Shown here: piece by piece, positions 17,937 through 27,058 of the stretch | Layout: every line of letters starts with the position of its first letter | Position numbering within the stretch: position 1 is the first letter of the stretch | Assembly: GCF_900096585.1 (NCBI RefSeq) | Contig: NZ_FMYH01000003.1 | Span: 62,001 to 126,000, forward strand | Reading direction: 5' to 3' | Length of the DNA: 64,000 nt | Origin: Sanguibacter gelidistatuariae | GTDB taxonomy: Bacteria; Actinomycetota; Actinomycetes; Actinomycetales; Cellulomonadaceae | The notes under the pieces: model-generated | Told to the model about the DNA's origin: nothing | The model's input: the letters and a program-made list of their open reading frames with translations, nothing else | Databases searched by the model: none | Program-made: the position numbers and the translations under genes

Positions 17937-18043
17937 GGGTCTCCTCGTCGATGCCGGGGCGGATCGAGCGGTCTCCCTCACCGTACGCCGTGTGCACAGG
18001 ACCACACCGTCGTGGCGTCCCTCGGGCGAGCGCGTCCGCAGGG

Positions 18044-18313
18044 CTAGCGCAGGCTCCAGCGCCAGGAGTCCCCGCCGGTGGGCAGCGCCGGGGCCGGGCG
18101 AGACCGCCGGGTCCACTGCGCGGGCGCCGGTACGTCGTCGGGCAGGTGGGCGCCGGAGGAGGCGACCGCGACCAGGCCGGCGACGAGCGCGGCGACCTCG
18201 AGGTCGTCGGGGGCGCCGCGGACCACGCGCATCTGCGCGGCAGCCTCGACGATCTCGGCGGCCGGACCGGCCGCCGAGATCTCGGTCACCCGGGCGGTCG
18301 GCTCAGTGCTCAC
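18044..18313 (-). CDS. accE: acyl-CoA carboxylase epsilon subunit
   Basis: 89 residues. It carries the AccE-type core RVVRGAPDDLEVAALVAGL and the C-terminal tryptophan/arginine segments (QWTRRSRP, SWRWSLR) typical of the small epsilon subunit that stabilises actinobacterial acyl-CoA carboxylase complexes (AccE5 with AccA3 and AccD5). The start GTG 18313 overlaps the stop of the preceding His-rich gene by 11 nt, so translation is coupled. Short and low in conserved residues, but operon position and motif make it convincing. Confidence 0.87.
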   Translation of the reverse strand: MSTEPTARVTEISAAGPAAEIVEAAAQMRVVRGAPDDLEVAALVAGLVAVASSGAHLPDDVPAPAQWTRRSRPAPALPTGGDSWRWSLR

Positions 18314-18941
18314 CGTCGGAGTCCTCGTCGGAGTCGTCCTCGAAGAGGACGGGCGTCCCGCGGGCGGCGCCCCACTCCGAGACCTGGAAGCCGGAGTCGG
18401 CGAGGCGCTGGGCGATGGCTTCGCCGCCCGCGTCGATCATGGAGATGACGGAGTCCATCGACTCGTCGGACGGGCTGGTGGGCGGCCAGACGTAGAAGCC
18501 GAGGTGGAAGCTGTCGGGCGCGTCGTCGCTCGCGTCGTCGGTGTGCTCGCCGCCGGGCTCTTCCTCCCAGGCGAGGCTGGTGAGGTCGGCGTGCATGCCC
18601 AGGCGCTCGTGGATGAGGTCGTAGAGACCGGCGTTGAGACCGGACACCCGCTCCTCGATCGCGAGGATGCGCGGGTCCTCGTCGGCCTCGTGCGCGCCGA
18701 ACTCCGCGCGCACCCCGGCCGCAGACTCGATGTACCCGTGCAGCGCGGCTGCGATCTGGTCGACCGCGGAGTGCAGGTCCGCGGGGTCGACGCCGGGCAG
18801 CGGAGCCGGGCCGTGGGCGGCGTGGTCGTGCCCACCGTGGCTGTGGCCGTCGTCGTGCCCGTGCTCGTCGTGACCATGCTCGTTGTGCCCGCCGTCACCG
18901 GTCGGTTCCTCGGATGAGGTGGGGTCGAATGCGTTGCTCAT
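18303..18941 (-). CDS. unknown His-rich acidic protein encoded between accD5 and accE
   Basis: 212 residues; no family recognised. The N-terminal third carries a dense His/Asp/Gly stretch (about residues 19-44, repeats such as [17 protein letters not shown]) that looks like a transition-metal binding tail. The middle is helical ([20 protein letters not shown]), and the C-terminus ends in a strongly acidic [11 protein letters not shown]. No signal peptide. ATG 18941 overlaps the accD5 stop (ATGA) and its own stop overlaps the accE start, so it is embedded in a translationally coupled carboxylase operon. A role in the complex, or metal handling for it, is a guess. Confidence 0.8.
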   Translation of the reverse strand: MSNAFDPTSSEEPTGDGGHNEHGHDEHGHDDGHSHGGHDHAAHGPAPLPGVDPADLHSAVDQIAAALHGYIESAAGVRAEFGAHEADEDPRILAIEERVSGLNAGLYDLIHERLGMHADLTSLAWEEEPGGEHTDDASDDAPDSFHLGFYVWPPTSPSDESMDSVISMIDAGGEAIAQRLADSGFQVSEWGAARGTPVLFEDDSDEDSDGEH

Positions 18942-20536
18942 AGTGGGATGTTCCCGTGCTTCTTCGGAGGGAGGGACGCGCGCTTGGTGCGCAGGGCGCG
19001 CAGCGCGCGGATGATCTGGATCCGCGTGTCGTGAGGGGCGATGACCGCGTCGACGTAGCCACGTTCGGCCGCATCCCACGGGTTCACGATCGCGTCCTCG
19101 TAGGCGTCGGTGAGCCGCTTGCGCTCGGCGTCGACGTCCTGGCCGGCCTCGGCGGCCGCCTTGAGCGCGCCGCGCTGCAGGATGTTCACCGCGCCGCCGG
19201 CGCCCATCACAGCGATCTGCGCCGTCGGCCAGGCGAGGTTCACGTCAGCGCCGAGCTGCTTGGAACCCATGACGATATACGCACCACCGTACGCCTTGCG
19301 GGTGATCAGGGTGACGAGCGGGACGGTCGCCTCGGCGTAGGCGTAGATGAGCTTGGCGCCGCGGCGGATGATGCCGTTCCACTCCTGGTCGGTCCCGGGC
19401 AGGAAGCCAGGCACGTCGACGAGCGTGACGACCGGGATGTTGAACGCGTCGCACGTCCGCACGAACCGCGCGGCCTTCTCGGCGGCGTTGATGTCGAGCG
19501 TCCCGGCCATGGACATGGGCTGGTTGGCCACGATCCCCACGGACTGGCCCTCGATGTGCGCAAACCCGATGAGGATGTTGCGCGCGTAGAGCGGCTGCAC
19601 CTCCAGGAACACGCCCTCGTCGACGATGTGCTCGATCACGGCGCGCATGTCGTAGGGCTGGGAGTCGGAGTCCGGGATGAGCGTGTCGAGCTCGAGGTCG
19701 GTGTCGGTCACCTCGAGCTCGGCCGTCTCGGCCGCGAAGCTCGGCGCGTCGGAGAGGTTGTTCTGGGGCAGGTAGTCCAGGAGGTTGCGCACGTAGTCGA
19801 TCGCATCGTCCTCGTCGGCGCCCATATAGTGCGCGACGCCGGAGCGCTCGTTGTGCGTGAGCGCGCCACCGAGCTCTTCGAAGCCGACGTCCTCACCGGT
19901 CACCGCGCGGATGACGTCCGGGCCGGTGATGAACATGTTCGACGTGCCGTCGGCCATGACGATGAAGTCGGTCAGCGCGGGGGAGTACACCGCGCCGCCC
20001 GCGGACGGGCCGAGGATGAGGGAGATCTGCGGGATCACCCCGGAGGCGGCGACGTTGCGTCGGAAGATCTCCGCGAACTGCGTCAGGGCCGCCACGCCCT
20101 CCTGGATGCGCGCGCCGCCGCCGTCGGAGATGCCGATGAGCGGCACCCCGGTGCGCAGCGCGAGATCCATGACCTTGGTGATCTTCTGCCCGTGCACCTC
20201 GCCGAGGCTGCCCCCGAAGACGGTGAAGTCCTGGGAGTAGATGCACACCTGGCGTCCGTCCACCGTGCCGTGCCCGACGACGACGCCGTCACCGGCCACC
20301 CGCTTCTTCTCGAGCCCGAAGTTCACCGAGCGGTGCTTGGCGAAGGCATCCATCTCGACGAAGCTGCCCGGGTCGAGCAGTGCGTCGATGCGTTCGCGGG
20401 CCGTCTTCTTCTTGCGCGCGTGCTGCTTCTCGGCGGCGGCGACCTCGGGGGTCGTCACCGCCTCGGTGTAGCGCAGCGCGAGGTCTGCGAGCTTGGCTGC
20501 GGTGCCAGAGGCCGGCTGGGAGGTTGCGTCAGTCAC
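18938..20536 (-). CDS. accD5: propionyl/acyl-CoA carboxylase beta chain (carboxyltransferase)
   Basis: 532 residues, the usual length of AccD5/PccB. Both crotonase-like halves are visible: the N-terminal half with [13 protein letters not shown] and [13 protein letters not shown] (first oxyanion region), and the C-terminal half with [12 protein letters not shown] and [15 protein letters not shown] (second). It transfers the carboxyl group from biotin of the AccA-type subunit to propionyl- or acetyl-CoA. GTG 20536 is supported by a leaderless TAGGCT at 20543-20548. Operon: accD5, His-rich gene, accE, all overlapping. birA is divergent from it. Confidence 0.95.
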   Translation of the reverse strand: MTDATSQPASGTAAKLADLALRYTEAVTTPEVAAAEKQHARKKKTARERIDALLDPGSFVEMDAFAKHRSVNFGLEKKRVAGDGVVVGHGTVDGRQVCIYSQDFTVFGGSLGEVHGQKITKVMDLALRTGVPLIGISDGGGARIQEGVAALTQFAEIFRRNVAASGVIPQISLILGPSAGGAVYSPALTDFIVMADGTSNMFITGPDVIRAVTGEDVGFEELGGALTHNERSGVAHYMGADEDDAIDYVRNLLDYLPQNNLSDAPSFAAETAELEVTDTDLELDTLIPDSDSQPYDMRAVIEHIVDEGVFLEVQPLYARNILIGFAHIEGQSVGIVANQPMSMAGTLDINAAEKAARFVRTCDAFNIPVVTLVDVPGFLPGTDQEWNGIIRRGAKLIYAYAEATVPLVTLITRKAYGGAYIVMGSKQLGADVNLAWPTAQIAVMGAGGAVNILQRGALKAAAEAGQDVDAERKRLTDAYEDAIVNPWDAAERGYVDAVIAPHDTRIQIIRALRALRTKRASLPPKKHGNIPL

Positions 20537-20542
20537 GCCCTG

Positions 20543-20548
20543 AGCCTA
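20543..20548 (-). promoter_or_regulatory. -10 element of leaderless accD5 promoter
   Basis: TAGGCT on the minus strand ends 6 nt before GTG 20536. Confidence 0.55.
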
Positions 20549-20618
20549 GTTGGTGGAGACGCGCGAATCATGTGGGGCCCGCGAAATGGAACTCGGCGCG
20601 CTGTTGGTGGATACCTAC

Positions 20619-20642
20619 AAGGCATGGATGCCTTCAAGGCAT
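20619..20642. promoter_or_regulatory. AAGGCAT inverted plus direct repeat in the accD5-birA divergent region
   Basis: Perfect inverted repeat AAGGCAT-GG-ATGCCTT (20619-20634) followed directly by another CAAGGCAT (20635-20642). It sits just before birA and about 80 nt upstream of accD5. It may be an operator for biotin or lipid control, or a hairpin in the birA leader. A six-codon open frame (ATG 20624 to TGA 20644) overlaps it. Confidence 0.4.
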
Positions 20643-20652
20643 GATGGGAGGC

Positions 20653-21555
20653 ATGCACACTGAGGAACCTGAGTCGGCCGGCCGCCCGCACCTGGACCGC
20701 ACGCTGCTGGCCGACCTTCTGCTGGTCCCGCACGGCCCGCTCGCGGCGCTGAGCATCGTGGAGGAGTCGGAGTCGACCAACACCGAGCTCGCCGCGGCGG
20801 TTGCCGCCGACCCTGCCGCCTGGCCCGCGCCGGCGCTGCTGGTCGCCGAGCACCAGGTCGCGGGCCGAGGCCGGTCCGGTCGCACCTGGCAGACTCCCGA
20901 CCGGGCCGCGCTGACCTGCTCCCTGCTCATGCGGCCGCAGGTTCCGCGGGAGTCGCTGAGCTGGCTGCCGTTGCTGGCCGGACTCGCCACGGTCACTGCG
21001 CTGCGTTCGACCCTCGGGCTCGACGCGCAGGTCAAGTGGCCCAACGACGTGCTCGTCCCGGCCGGCGAGCCGGCCGGTGCTCAGTCTGACGACGAGGTCG
21101 ATGGCCAGGCACTGGAGGGCTGGGGGTCGCTGCGCAAGGTCGCGGGCATCCTCACCGAGCTGCTGCCCGACGGCGGTGTGATCGTCGGCGTCGGGCTCAA
21201 CGTCTCCCAGACGCGGGAGGAGCTGCCCGTCCCGAGCGCCACCTCGCTCGCCCTCGCCGGCGCCGCGACGACCGACCGGTCGGTCATCCTCACCGCCCTC
21301 GCAGAGGCATGCATCTCGGTTCTGGGGCGCTGGACCGCGGCCGGCGGCGACGCCTGGGCGGCCGGACTGGTCGGGGAGATCGAGGCCGCCTCGGCGACGA
21401 TCGGATCCACGGTGCGGGTCGAGCTCACCGGGGGCGCGATCCTGGTCGGGACGGCCACCGGCTTCGCGCCGGACGGCGGGCTGCTCGTGACCGACGACGC
21501 CGGGCAGGTCACGACGGTACGTAGCGGTGATGTCTATCACCTTCGCCTAAACTGA
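20653..21555 (+). CDS. birA: biotin--[acetyl-CoA-carboxylase] ligase
   Basis: 300 residues. The catalytic BPL/LplA domain shows GRGRSGRTWQTP (biotinyl-AMP loop), the lysine segment VKWPNDVL and KVAGILTEL, then a small C-terminal beta domain. There is no N-terminal DNA-binding helix-turn-helix, so it is a monofunctional ligase. It attaches biotin to the AccA-type carrier lysine encoded at 8890. Start is uncertain: ATGs at 20641, 20644 and 20653 are in frame, and GGAGG sits only 1 nt before the last one. The cyclase gene begins within a few nt of its stop. Confidence 0.9.
   Translation: MHTEEPESAGRPHLDRTLLADLLLVPHGPLAALSIVEESESTNTELAAAVAADPAAWPAPALLVAEHQVAGRGRSGRTWQTPDRAALTCSLLMRPQVPRESLSWLPLLAGLATVTALRSTLGLDAQVKWPNDVLVPAGEPAGAQSDDEVDGQALEGWGSLRKVAGILTELLPDGGVIVGVGLNVSQTREELPVPSATSLALAGAATTDRSVILTALAEACISVLGRWTAAGGDAWAAGLVGEIEAASATIGSTVRVELTGGAILVGTATGFAPDGGLLVTDDAGQVTTVRSGDVYHLRLN
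21548..21553 (+). promoter_or_regulatory. -10 element of leaderless cyclase promoter inside the birA end
   Basis: TAAACT ends 6 nt before GTG 21560 and overlaps the birA stop codon. The cyclase may therefore have its own promoter besides birA readthrough. Confidence 0.5.
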
Positions 21556-21559
21556 CGTG

Positions 21560-22642
21560 GTGTCAGACGAGCCCACCCCTGGTCAAGAGTCCCCCCAGCC
21601 GATCTCCGAGCGCGACGCGGACCGGATCGACGCAGACCGAGGCCGGGCGCTCGACGAGGCCCTGCTCGGCGGCGAACGCTCCCTCACCCTCGACGACCTC
21701 GCCGCCCAGACGAACCTGAGCCACGAGTTCCTGCGGTCCTACTGGCAGGCCCTCGGCCTGCCGATCCTGGGGCACGACGAGAGGAGCTTCACGGTCGACG
21801 ACGCCCAAGCGCTGCGTGACATCGCCGAGGTCGCCGGCACCGAAGAGCTCTCCAACCGGTCCCTGACCTCCCTCGTCCGCTCGGTGGGGCACACCACGGA
21901 ACGTCTCGCGCTGTGGCAGGCGGAGGCGCTCGTGGAGCACATGGCCCAGCGTCACGAGCTCGACGACACCTCCGCCCGGCTGTTGCTGCTCGACCGGCTG
22001 CCAAGTCTCGCGCCGGTGCTCGAGGCACAGATGGTGCACGCCTGGCGACGCCAGATCGCCGCGCTCGCCGGGCGCTGGGCCGTGGAGTTCTCCGGCGCGC
22101 GGGCCACGGACGAACGGGGCGAAGGAGAGCTTCCGCTGCCCCGCGCGGTCGGTTTTGCCGACATCGTCTCCTTCACCACCCGCACCGCGAGCCTGCTCTC
22201 CTCCGAGCTGTCCGACTTCGTCTCCGACTTCGAGGCCGGGGCGCGCGACGTCATCACCGCGGCCGGCGGCCGGGTCGTCAAGACGGTCGGCGACGCAGTC
22301 CTGTTCATCGCCGACGACGTCGAGACCGGCGCGGAGGTGGCCCTCGGCCTGGCTACGGCCGGGCACGACGGCCACCTCGTCAACGTCCCTCCGGTGCGGG
22401 TGAGCCTGGTGTGGGGGCGGGTGCTCTCCCGCTTCGGCGACGTGTTCGGTCCCTCGGTCAACCTCGCCTCACGGCTGACCGCCGAGGCCGAACCGGGCAC
22501 GGTCCTGCTCGACCAGGCCACCGCGGCGCTGCTCGCCGAGAACTCGAAGTTCGCGCTGACCGGGAAGCCGAGCCGCGAGGTCCGCGGCCTCGGGGCGCTC
22601 GCCCCGGTACGGCTGCAGCGGGCGTTCACGCCGGAGGGCTGA
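21560..22642 (+). CDS. class III adenylate/guanylate cyclase with N-terminal helical domain
   Basis: 360 residues. The N-terminal half (about 1-190) has no membrane segment and a MerR/HTH-like start (LTLDDLAAQTNLSHEFLRSYW) seen in actinobacterial soluble cyclases. The C-terminal catalytic domain shows VGFADIVSFT (metal-binding Asp), KTVGDAVLF (second metal Asp) and FGPSVNLASRL. It makes cAMP (or cGMP) in the cytoplasm. GTG 21560 is chosen over 21557 because of the leaderless -10 at 21548. It directly follows birA, an arrangement common in actinobacteria. Confidence 0.9.
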   Translation: MSDEPTPGQESPQPISERDADRIDADRGRALDEALLGGERSLTLDDLAAQTNLSHEFLRSYWQALGLPILGHDERSFTVDDAQALRDIAEVAGTEELSNRSLTSLVRSVGHTTERLALWQAEALVEHMAQRHELDDTSARLLLLDRLPSLAPVLEAQMVHAWRRQIAALAGRWAVEFSGARATDERGEGELPLPRAVGFADIVSFTTRTASLLSSELSDFVSDFEAGARDVITAAGGRVVKTVGDAVLFIADDVETGAEVALGLATAGHDGHLVNVPPVRVSLVWGRVLSRFGDVFGPSVNLASRLTAEAEPGTVLLDQATAALLAENSKFALTGKPSREVRGLGALAPVRLQRAFTPEG

Positions 22643-22653
22643 CCGGAACCGGC

Positions 22654-23406
22654 TCACGCCGGCGCGATCGTCTCCGGTGAGTCGCCCCGGATCGGGGAGG
22701 CCACCCGGTGGAAGACGAGCGTCTCGGCCACATCCGTGGCGGCGTCGACCATGTCGTGGACCAGGCCAGCGTCGCCGAGGACGTGCGGGTCGATCCATGT
22801 GTCGACGAGATCTCGCGGCAGGGTCACGGGCGTCCGGTCGTGGACGCGGGCGATCTCGCCGACCGCCTCGCGGGTGAGGATCGTCGTGGTCAGGTGCCAC
22901 CTGGCCGGGTCGTGTGCGGGGAGATCAGGGTCCGCCCACCACGAGTACAGGCCGGCGAAGTACAGCAGCCCGTGCGGTGGGCGGACGAACTGGGGGACCT
23001 TCTTGCCCTCGAGGGTCATGGTCTCGAAGTACCCGGCCGCCGGGATCACCGCCCGCTGCCGCTTGACCGGATGGCGGAAGGCAGGACGCTCGGTCACGGT
23101 CTCGCTGCGGGCGTTGAACATCGGGGCGGAGCCGCGCAGGGCCTTGGCCGACGACGGGGTGAGCCACCACTGGGCGAGCTCGGCGCGGCGGGCCGTCGGA
23201 GCTGTGGGGTCGCTGGGAGCGCTGGGAGCGCTGGGAGCGCTGCGGTCGACGAAGGTCTCCAAGAGGATCGGCACCGGGTCGGTCGGGCGGATGTTGTAGG
23301 ACGGGACCCAGCTGGACATCCACTCGCTGGGGTCCCGGCCGGTGGCCAGCACGAAGTCGGTGATCATCGCGTTGACTGCATCGTTCATCGCAAACCGGCC
23401 GCACAT
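22654..23406 (-). CDS. SOS response-associated peptidase (SRAP/HMCES/YedK family)
   Basis: 250 residues. It begins MCGRF, and the catalytic Cys2 that crosslinks to abasic sites in single-stranded DNA follows the start methionine, which fixes ATG 23406 as the start. Other family residues are visible: FNARSET (Asn), IPAAGYFE (Glu) and VHDRTPVTLP (His). It shields abasic sites by a DNA-protein crosslink. A leaderless TACCCT (23413-23418) precedes it. A loop is expanded by three tandem 9-bp repeats (23212-23238) coding for Ser-Ala-Pro. No LexA box was seen upstream. Confidence 0.93.
   Translation of the reverse strand: MCGRFAMNDAVNAMITDFVLATGRDPSEWMSSWVPSYNIRPTDPVPILLETFVDRSAPSAPSAPSDPTAPTARRAELAQWWLTPSSAKALRGSAPMFNARSETVTERPAFRHPVKRQRAVIPAAGYFETMTLEGKKVPQFVRPPHGLLYFAGLYSWWADPDLPAHDPARWHLTTTILTREAVGEIARVHDRTPVTLPRDLVDTWIDPHVLGDAGLVHDMVDAATDVAETLVFHRVASPIRGDSPETIAPA
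23212..23238. repeat. three tandem 9-bp repeats inside the SRAP gene
   Basis: Three identical copies of GCTGGGAGC, coding on the minus strand for a Ser-Ala-Pro repeat in a surface-type loop. Confidence 0.85.
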
Positions 23407-23412
23407 GAGGCC

Positions 23413-23418
23413 AGGGTA
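23413..23418 (-). promoter_or_regulatory. -10 element of leaderless SRAP promoter
   Basis: TACCCT ends 6 nt before ATG 23406, in agreement with the start fixed by the catalytic Cys2. Confidence 0.55.
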
Positions 23419-23626
23419 GATCCCGCCGCCGGGCACCGCATCGGGACCGCCCGTGCGGCGCCTTCAAATCACCCTCGCGGGAGCCGCGCGAGGCATCCGC
23501 ACGTCCTACGATGAGACAGTCGCACGTAATGCATCATGACGAGCGAAAATCTGCCGATGGCACAGGTATCAGGGTGATGATCGTCACTCGGAGGGTCTGC
23601 TCACCGCACGGATCGGAGGATCGTAG

Positions 23627-24193
23627 ATGAAGAGCCCACGGGACGGATCGATGATCCTCGTGGCGATCCTCAGCGCCGGCGTGGTCGTCGTCGCCGCCGG
23701 GCTCACCTCGGGCCACGCGTTCTCCACCCTCGTGCGGGGGGCCGCCGCGGCGGAGCCCTCGAGCTACGCTGCCGACACTCTTGAGCTCCCGGTCGACCTC
23801 ACCGAGGCGCAGGAGAAGGCTTCCCTCCGTGACGGCGTCGACCCGCTCGCGGTCACCGTGACCCCGCGGGCGTCCCAGGCGCAGGTCGACGAGCTGTCCC
23901 CGGTCGTCGTCGAGCAGGTGAAGTCGGAGATGACGCGGCTCAGCGCGCTGCCGGACGGCGTGCCTGAGCGGGTGCAGGCCCTCGCGGACCAGGTGAGCGA
24001 CGGGTCCGGGAAGACCGTCGTGATCGTCTTCTGGGACGAGACCGATGCCGACGGGCCGGGTTGGACGCACACCCGCGTGGTCGGCGAGACGACGCAGCGC
24101 TCGGCCGAGCCCGGGCAGGTCATGGACCGCCTCGCGAAGTGGATCGCGGCGCAGGCCGTGCCCGAGCGCTACGAGATCATCCTCCAGGACTGA
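23627..24193 (+). CDS. hypothetical protein with N-terminal membrane anchor
   Basis: 188 residues, family not recognised. One hydrophobic segment (about 9-27) is followed by an Ala-rich stretch, so it is anchored or secreted. The C-terminal part (GKTVVIVFWDETD, VMDRLAKWIAAQAVPERYEIIL) looks like a small alpha/beta domain. GGAGG lies 7-8 nt before ATG 23627. About 70 nt separate it from the Bcr-type exporter gene, which has its own promoter. Confidence 0.7.
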   Translation: MKSPRDGSMILVAILSAGVVVVAAGLTSGHAFSTLVRGAAAAEPSSYAADTLELPVDLTEAQEKASLRDGVDPLAVTVTPRASQAQVDELSPVVVEQVKSEMTRLSALPDGVPERVQALADQVSDGSGKTVVIVFWDETDADGPGWTHTRVVGETTQRSAEPGQVMDRLAKWIAAQAVPERYEIILQD

Positions 24194-24248
24194 GTGTCCA
24201 TCCTTCAGGACGGAATCCTGATTCGGGCGGTCCGTGCCATCGAATCGT

Positions 24249-24254
24249 TATGAT
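24249..24254 (+). promoter_or_regulatory. -10 element of leaderless Bcr/CflA-type MFS promoter
   Basis: TATGAT ends 6 nt before GTG 24261 and decides that start. Confidence 0.6.
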
Positions 24255-24260
24255 CGACGC

Positions 24261-25496
24261 GTGACCGACCCCGCACAACCCGCAGGCCCGCCGCCCCGCT
24301 ACACCCCCAACGTCAAGTACGTGCTCATGCTCGGCGCGCTCGCGGCTCTGCCCGCGGTGACCACGGACATGTACCTGCCCTCCCTGCCCGACGTCGCGGC
24401 GGACCTGGGCACGAGCGCGGCGGCCGCGCAGATGACGATGTCCGGGATGCTTATCGGCGGCGCCGTCGGGCAGCTGGTCATCGGGCCGTTCTCGGACAGG
24501 TTCGGGCGCCGGCTGCCGCTGCTCATCGGCATCAGCCTGCACGTCATCACCTCGCTGCTGTGCTCGATCGCCCCTAGCATCGAGACCCTCATCGCGCTGC
24601 GCGTGATCCAAGGTTTCTTCAACGCCGCGGCGTCGGTCGTCGCGATCGCGGTGATCCGTGACCGGTTCACCGGCTCGGATGCGGCGAGGTTGTTGTCCCG
24701 GCTGATGCTGGTCATCGGCGTCGCGCCGCTCTTCGCGCCGACCATCGGCCAGGCGATCGCCGGGCAGTGGCAGTGGCGCGCGGTGTTCTATGCCCTGGCG
24801 ATCATCGGGGTGGTCCTCGTCGTGATCGTCTGGCGGTTCATGCCCGAGACGCTCCCGAAGGACCGACGACGCGTGGCCGGCCCGCGCGGCGCGCTCGCCA
24901 GCTATCTCGGTCTGCTGCGTGACCGGCACTTCCTCGCCCTGGCGGTCCTGCCCGGCTTCGGCATGGCGGTGATCATGAGCTACGTCGTCGGTTCGACCTT
25001 CGTGCTCCAGGAGGAGTACGGGATGACCGGCGGACAGTTCTCGGCGATCTTCGCGGTGAACGGGGTAGCGCTCGTGCTCTCCGCCCAGCTCAACGCGCAC
25101 CTCGTGCGCAAGGTGGCCCCGATCCGCATCCTGCGGGTGGCGATCATCGCCCAGCTCGTGCTGGCGATCCTCCTGCTCGTCGTCGTCGTGACCGGTCTCG
25201 GTGGGGTCGTCGGGGTGATCATCGGCCTGTGGTTCGTGCTGGGCATGCAGGGGATGATCCCCGCGAACGCGACCGTCATCGCCCTCGGTCGGTACGGGCA
25301 CATGGCAGGGACCGCCGCCGCGCTCATCGGCGCCATGCAGGCTGGGATCGCGGGGGTGGTCAGCCCGTTCGTCGGAGTGTTCGGCGGCACCGCGGTCGCG
25401 ATGACGTCCGTGATCATCGCCTCGATCGCAGTCGGTGTAGCGATCCTCGCGCTGGCCACGCCGGCATACCGGCGCGGCGGGTGGCTGGCGCAGTAG
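24261..25496 (+). CDS. Bcr/CflA-family multidrug MFS transporter
   Basis: 411 residues with twelve hydrophobic segments. The motif TDMYLPSLPDVAADL in the first loop is the hallmark of the Bcr/CflA drug-resistance subfamily, and GPFSDRFGRRLPLL is the MFS loop 2-3 motif. It is expected to export small drugs such as bicyclomycin or chloramphenicol with proton antiport; the substrate is not predictable. GTG 24261 is set by a TATGAT -10 six nt upstream. It stands alone, with unrelated neighbours. Confidence 0.92.
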   Translation: MTDPAQPAGPPPRYTPNVKYVLMLGALAALPAVTTDMYLPSLPDVAADLGTSAAAAQMTMSGMLIGGAVGQLVIGPFSDRFGRRLPLLIGISLHVITSLLCSIAPSIETLIALRVIQGFFNAAASVVAIAVIRDRFTGSDAARLLSRLMLVIGVAPLFAPTIGQAIAGQWQWRAVFYALAIIGVVLVVIVWRFMPETLPKDRRRVAGPRGALASYLGLLRDRHFLALAVLPGFGMAVIMSYVVGSTFVLQEEYGMTGGQFSAIFAVNGVALVLSAQLNAHLVRKVAPIRILRVAIIAQLVLAILLLVVVVTGLGGVVGVIIGLWFVLGMQGMIPANATVIALGRYGHMAGTAAALIGAMQAGIAGVVSPFVGVFGGTAVAMTSVIIASIAVGVAILALATPAYRRGGWLAQ

Positions 25497-25600
25497 CCCG
25501 GTCACGACCGCTTCGTCCCCTCACCACCTAGGATGGTCACCGATACCCGAGCCGCCATGACTTCCGTGGTCGTTCGCCGCCGACGACCGAAGGACCGCGC

Positions 25601-26359
25601 ATGAGCGTCCAGCCTCACCGCAGCGGTCCGACGCGCGGCAGTGGTCCGCCGAGCCGGACCGCCGGTGGGATCCTCGCCCTGTGGGGCGTGGCGCTGACCC
25701 TGCTCGTCGGGTCGCTCACCGTCGCGGCGCTCGTCGTCGTCCGCGGTGGGCCGCAGAGCGCCTCGGCCTCGGACGTCGTCGTGACCGCCCCCGAGATCTC
25801 GCACGTGGAGGAGCTGGAGTCCGGCGCGTCGGTCGTGAGCGGCGAGGACGTGGCGGTCGCACCGGTCGGCTGGAAGAGTGTGCTCGCCCCGGACGTCGGT
25901 TTCTACCACGTCCTTGACTACTCCATCTTTGAGTTCACCGGGCACATGAAGCCGTCCGGCGCGCAGGTGATGGCCAGCGACGAGACGTTCGACGTGATCC
26001 TCGGGGAGGAGCTGGTCTCCTCCGCGCTCGTGTATTCCGTCGACGTGGCCGACCAGCCGGCAGACGGCGATCAGAAGTCCGCCTGGACGGTGACGATGCA
26101 GTTCGCAGACGCGCAGGCGCTCGCCGATGCGACCGCCGACCTGGGGTGTCAGGAGAAGCCCGACAACATGATCGCGGTGGCCGCCGGAACCGACCTGCTC
26201 ATGCTCGCCTCCCTCGAGGGTGACGAGTACTGCGGGTCCGGCTTCACCAAGGGGCGGATCCTCTGGCGGTCCTTCTACGGCGACTCCGGCAACACGTCGG
26301 AGGAGGCCAAGGCGATCGCCGACGCGGTCGCTGCAGGTCTGCTCGGCACGGACGGCTAG
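25601..26359 (+). CDS. hypothetical membrane-anchored protein
   Basis: 252 residues; not recognised. A basic, Pro/Gly-rich N-terminus leads into one membrane helix (about 24-47) and a long extracellular part. Two cysteines (in DLGCQEK and DEYCGSG) could form a disulfide. The sequence around YHVLDYSIFEFTGHM is aromatic-rich. AAGGACC precedes ATG 25601. Its stop codon shares bases with the stop codon of the convergent TetR gene (the palindrome GCTAGC at 26355-26360). Confidence 0.7.
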   Translation: MSVQPHRSGPTRGSGPPSRTAGGILALWGVALTLLVGSLTVAALVVVRGGPQSASASDVVVTAPEISHVEELESGASVVSGEDVAVAPVGWKSVLAPDVGFYHVLDYSIFEFTGHMKPSGAQVMASDETFDVILGEELVSSALVYSVDVADQPADGDQKSAWTVTMQFADAQALADATADLGCQEKPDNMIAVAAGTDLLMLASLEGDEYCGSGFTKGRILWRSFYGDSGNTSEEAKAIADAVAAGLLGTDG

Positions 26360-27003
26360 CCCGTGGACGCCGCGCCCGTGAGCTGCCCGACCATCTCGAC
26401 CGCGCTGGCCAGGAGGGCGACGGCCTCGGTCGTGTTGATCCGGGCCAGGACCATCGCGGAGATCGACAGCGAGGCCAGCACGCGGGCGTCGGCGTCGAGC
26501 AGGTCCGCGGCGCGGGCGGGGGTCGCACTGACGAGCGCACCGCGCAGCGCCGCCATGAGCTCGACCCGGTAGCCGTCCACGACGACGCGCGCCGCGTCGT
26601 CGTGCGCGGCGAGGCCCGCCGTCGCGTTGACTAGGAGGCAGCCGCGCCGGGCGGAGCCGGTCGGAAGCGCGGCGACCGCGCGGGCAAGGGAGTCGAAGTA
26701 CTCGACCAGGGCGGCCGCGGCCTCGGCCGCGGGGTCCCGGTCGGCCGTCGTGCCGCCAGCCGCCGTGTCCCCGGTCGCGGTGAGCCCGGCCAGCCGGGGC
26801 CGGATGACGGTGTCGAGGTAGTCCTGGGCTGCGGCGTCGAACAGCCCGCGCTTGCTGCTGAAGGCGTGGTAGAGGCTCGACCGGTTGAGGCCGGTGGCCA
26901 GCTCGAGGTCGGCCAGGGACGTGGCCTCGAAGCCCTGGTCCCAGAAGAGGTCGCGGGCGGCCTGGACCGCGGTCGTGGTGTCGAAGGCCTGCAGGCGTCC
27001 CAT
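26356..27003 (-). CDS. TetR-family regulator, divergent from an MDR oxidoreductase
   Basis: 215 residues. The N-terminal HTH (AARDLFWDQGFEATSLADLE, GLNRSSLYHAFSSKRGLF) is typical TetR/AcrR; the C-terminal part is a ligand-binding helical domain containing a Cys in RRGCLLVNAT, found in regulators of electrophile responses. ATG 27003 has GGAGAG upstream. It is divergent from the oxidoreductase at 27095, with a perfect operator-like palindrome between them, so it probably represses both genes and responds to a substrate such as a reactive carbonyl or quinone (inference). Confidence 0.9.
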   Translation of the reverse strand: MGRLQAFDTTTAVQAARDLFWDQGFEATSLADLELATGLNRSSLYHAFSSKRGLFDAAAQDYLDTVIRPRLAGLTATGDTAAGGTTADRDPAAEAAAALVEYFDSLARAVAALPTGSARRGCLLVNATAGLAAHDDAARVVVDGYRVELMAALRGALVSATPARAADLLDADARVLASLSISAMVLARINTTEAVALLASAVEMVGQLTGAASTG

Positions 27004-27058
27004 GCGTCTCTCCAGTGGTGGGGCTCTCGTTGGCCGGGTGGGAGCGAGGCGCCTATAG

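Noticed and set aside
23407-23626. LexA (SOS) box upstream of the SRAP gene
   Set aside because: I found no TCGAAC-N4-GTTCGA-like palindrome in this stretch.
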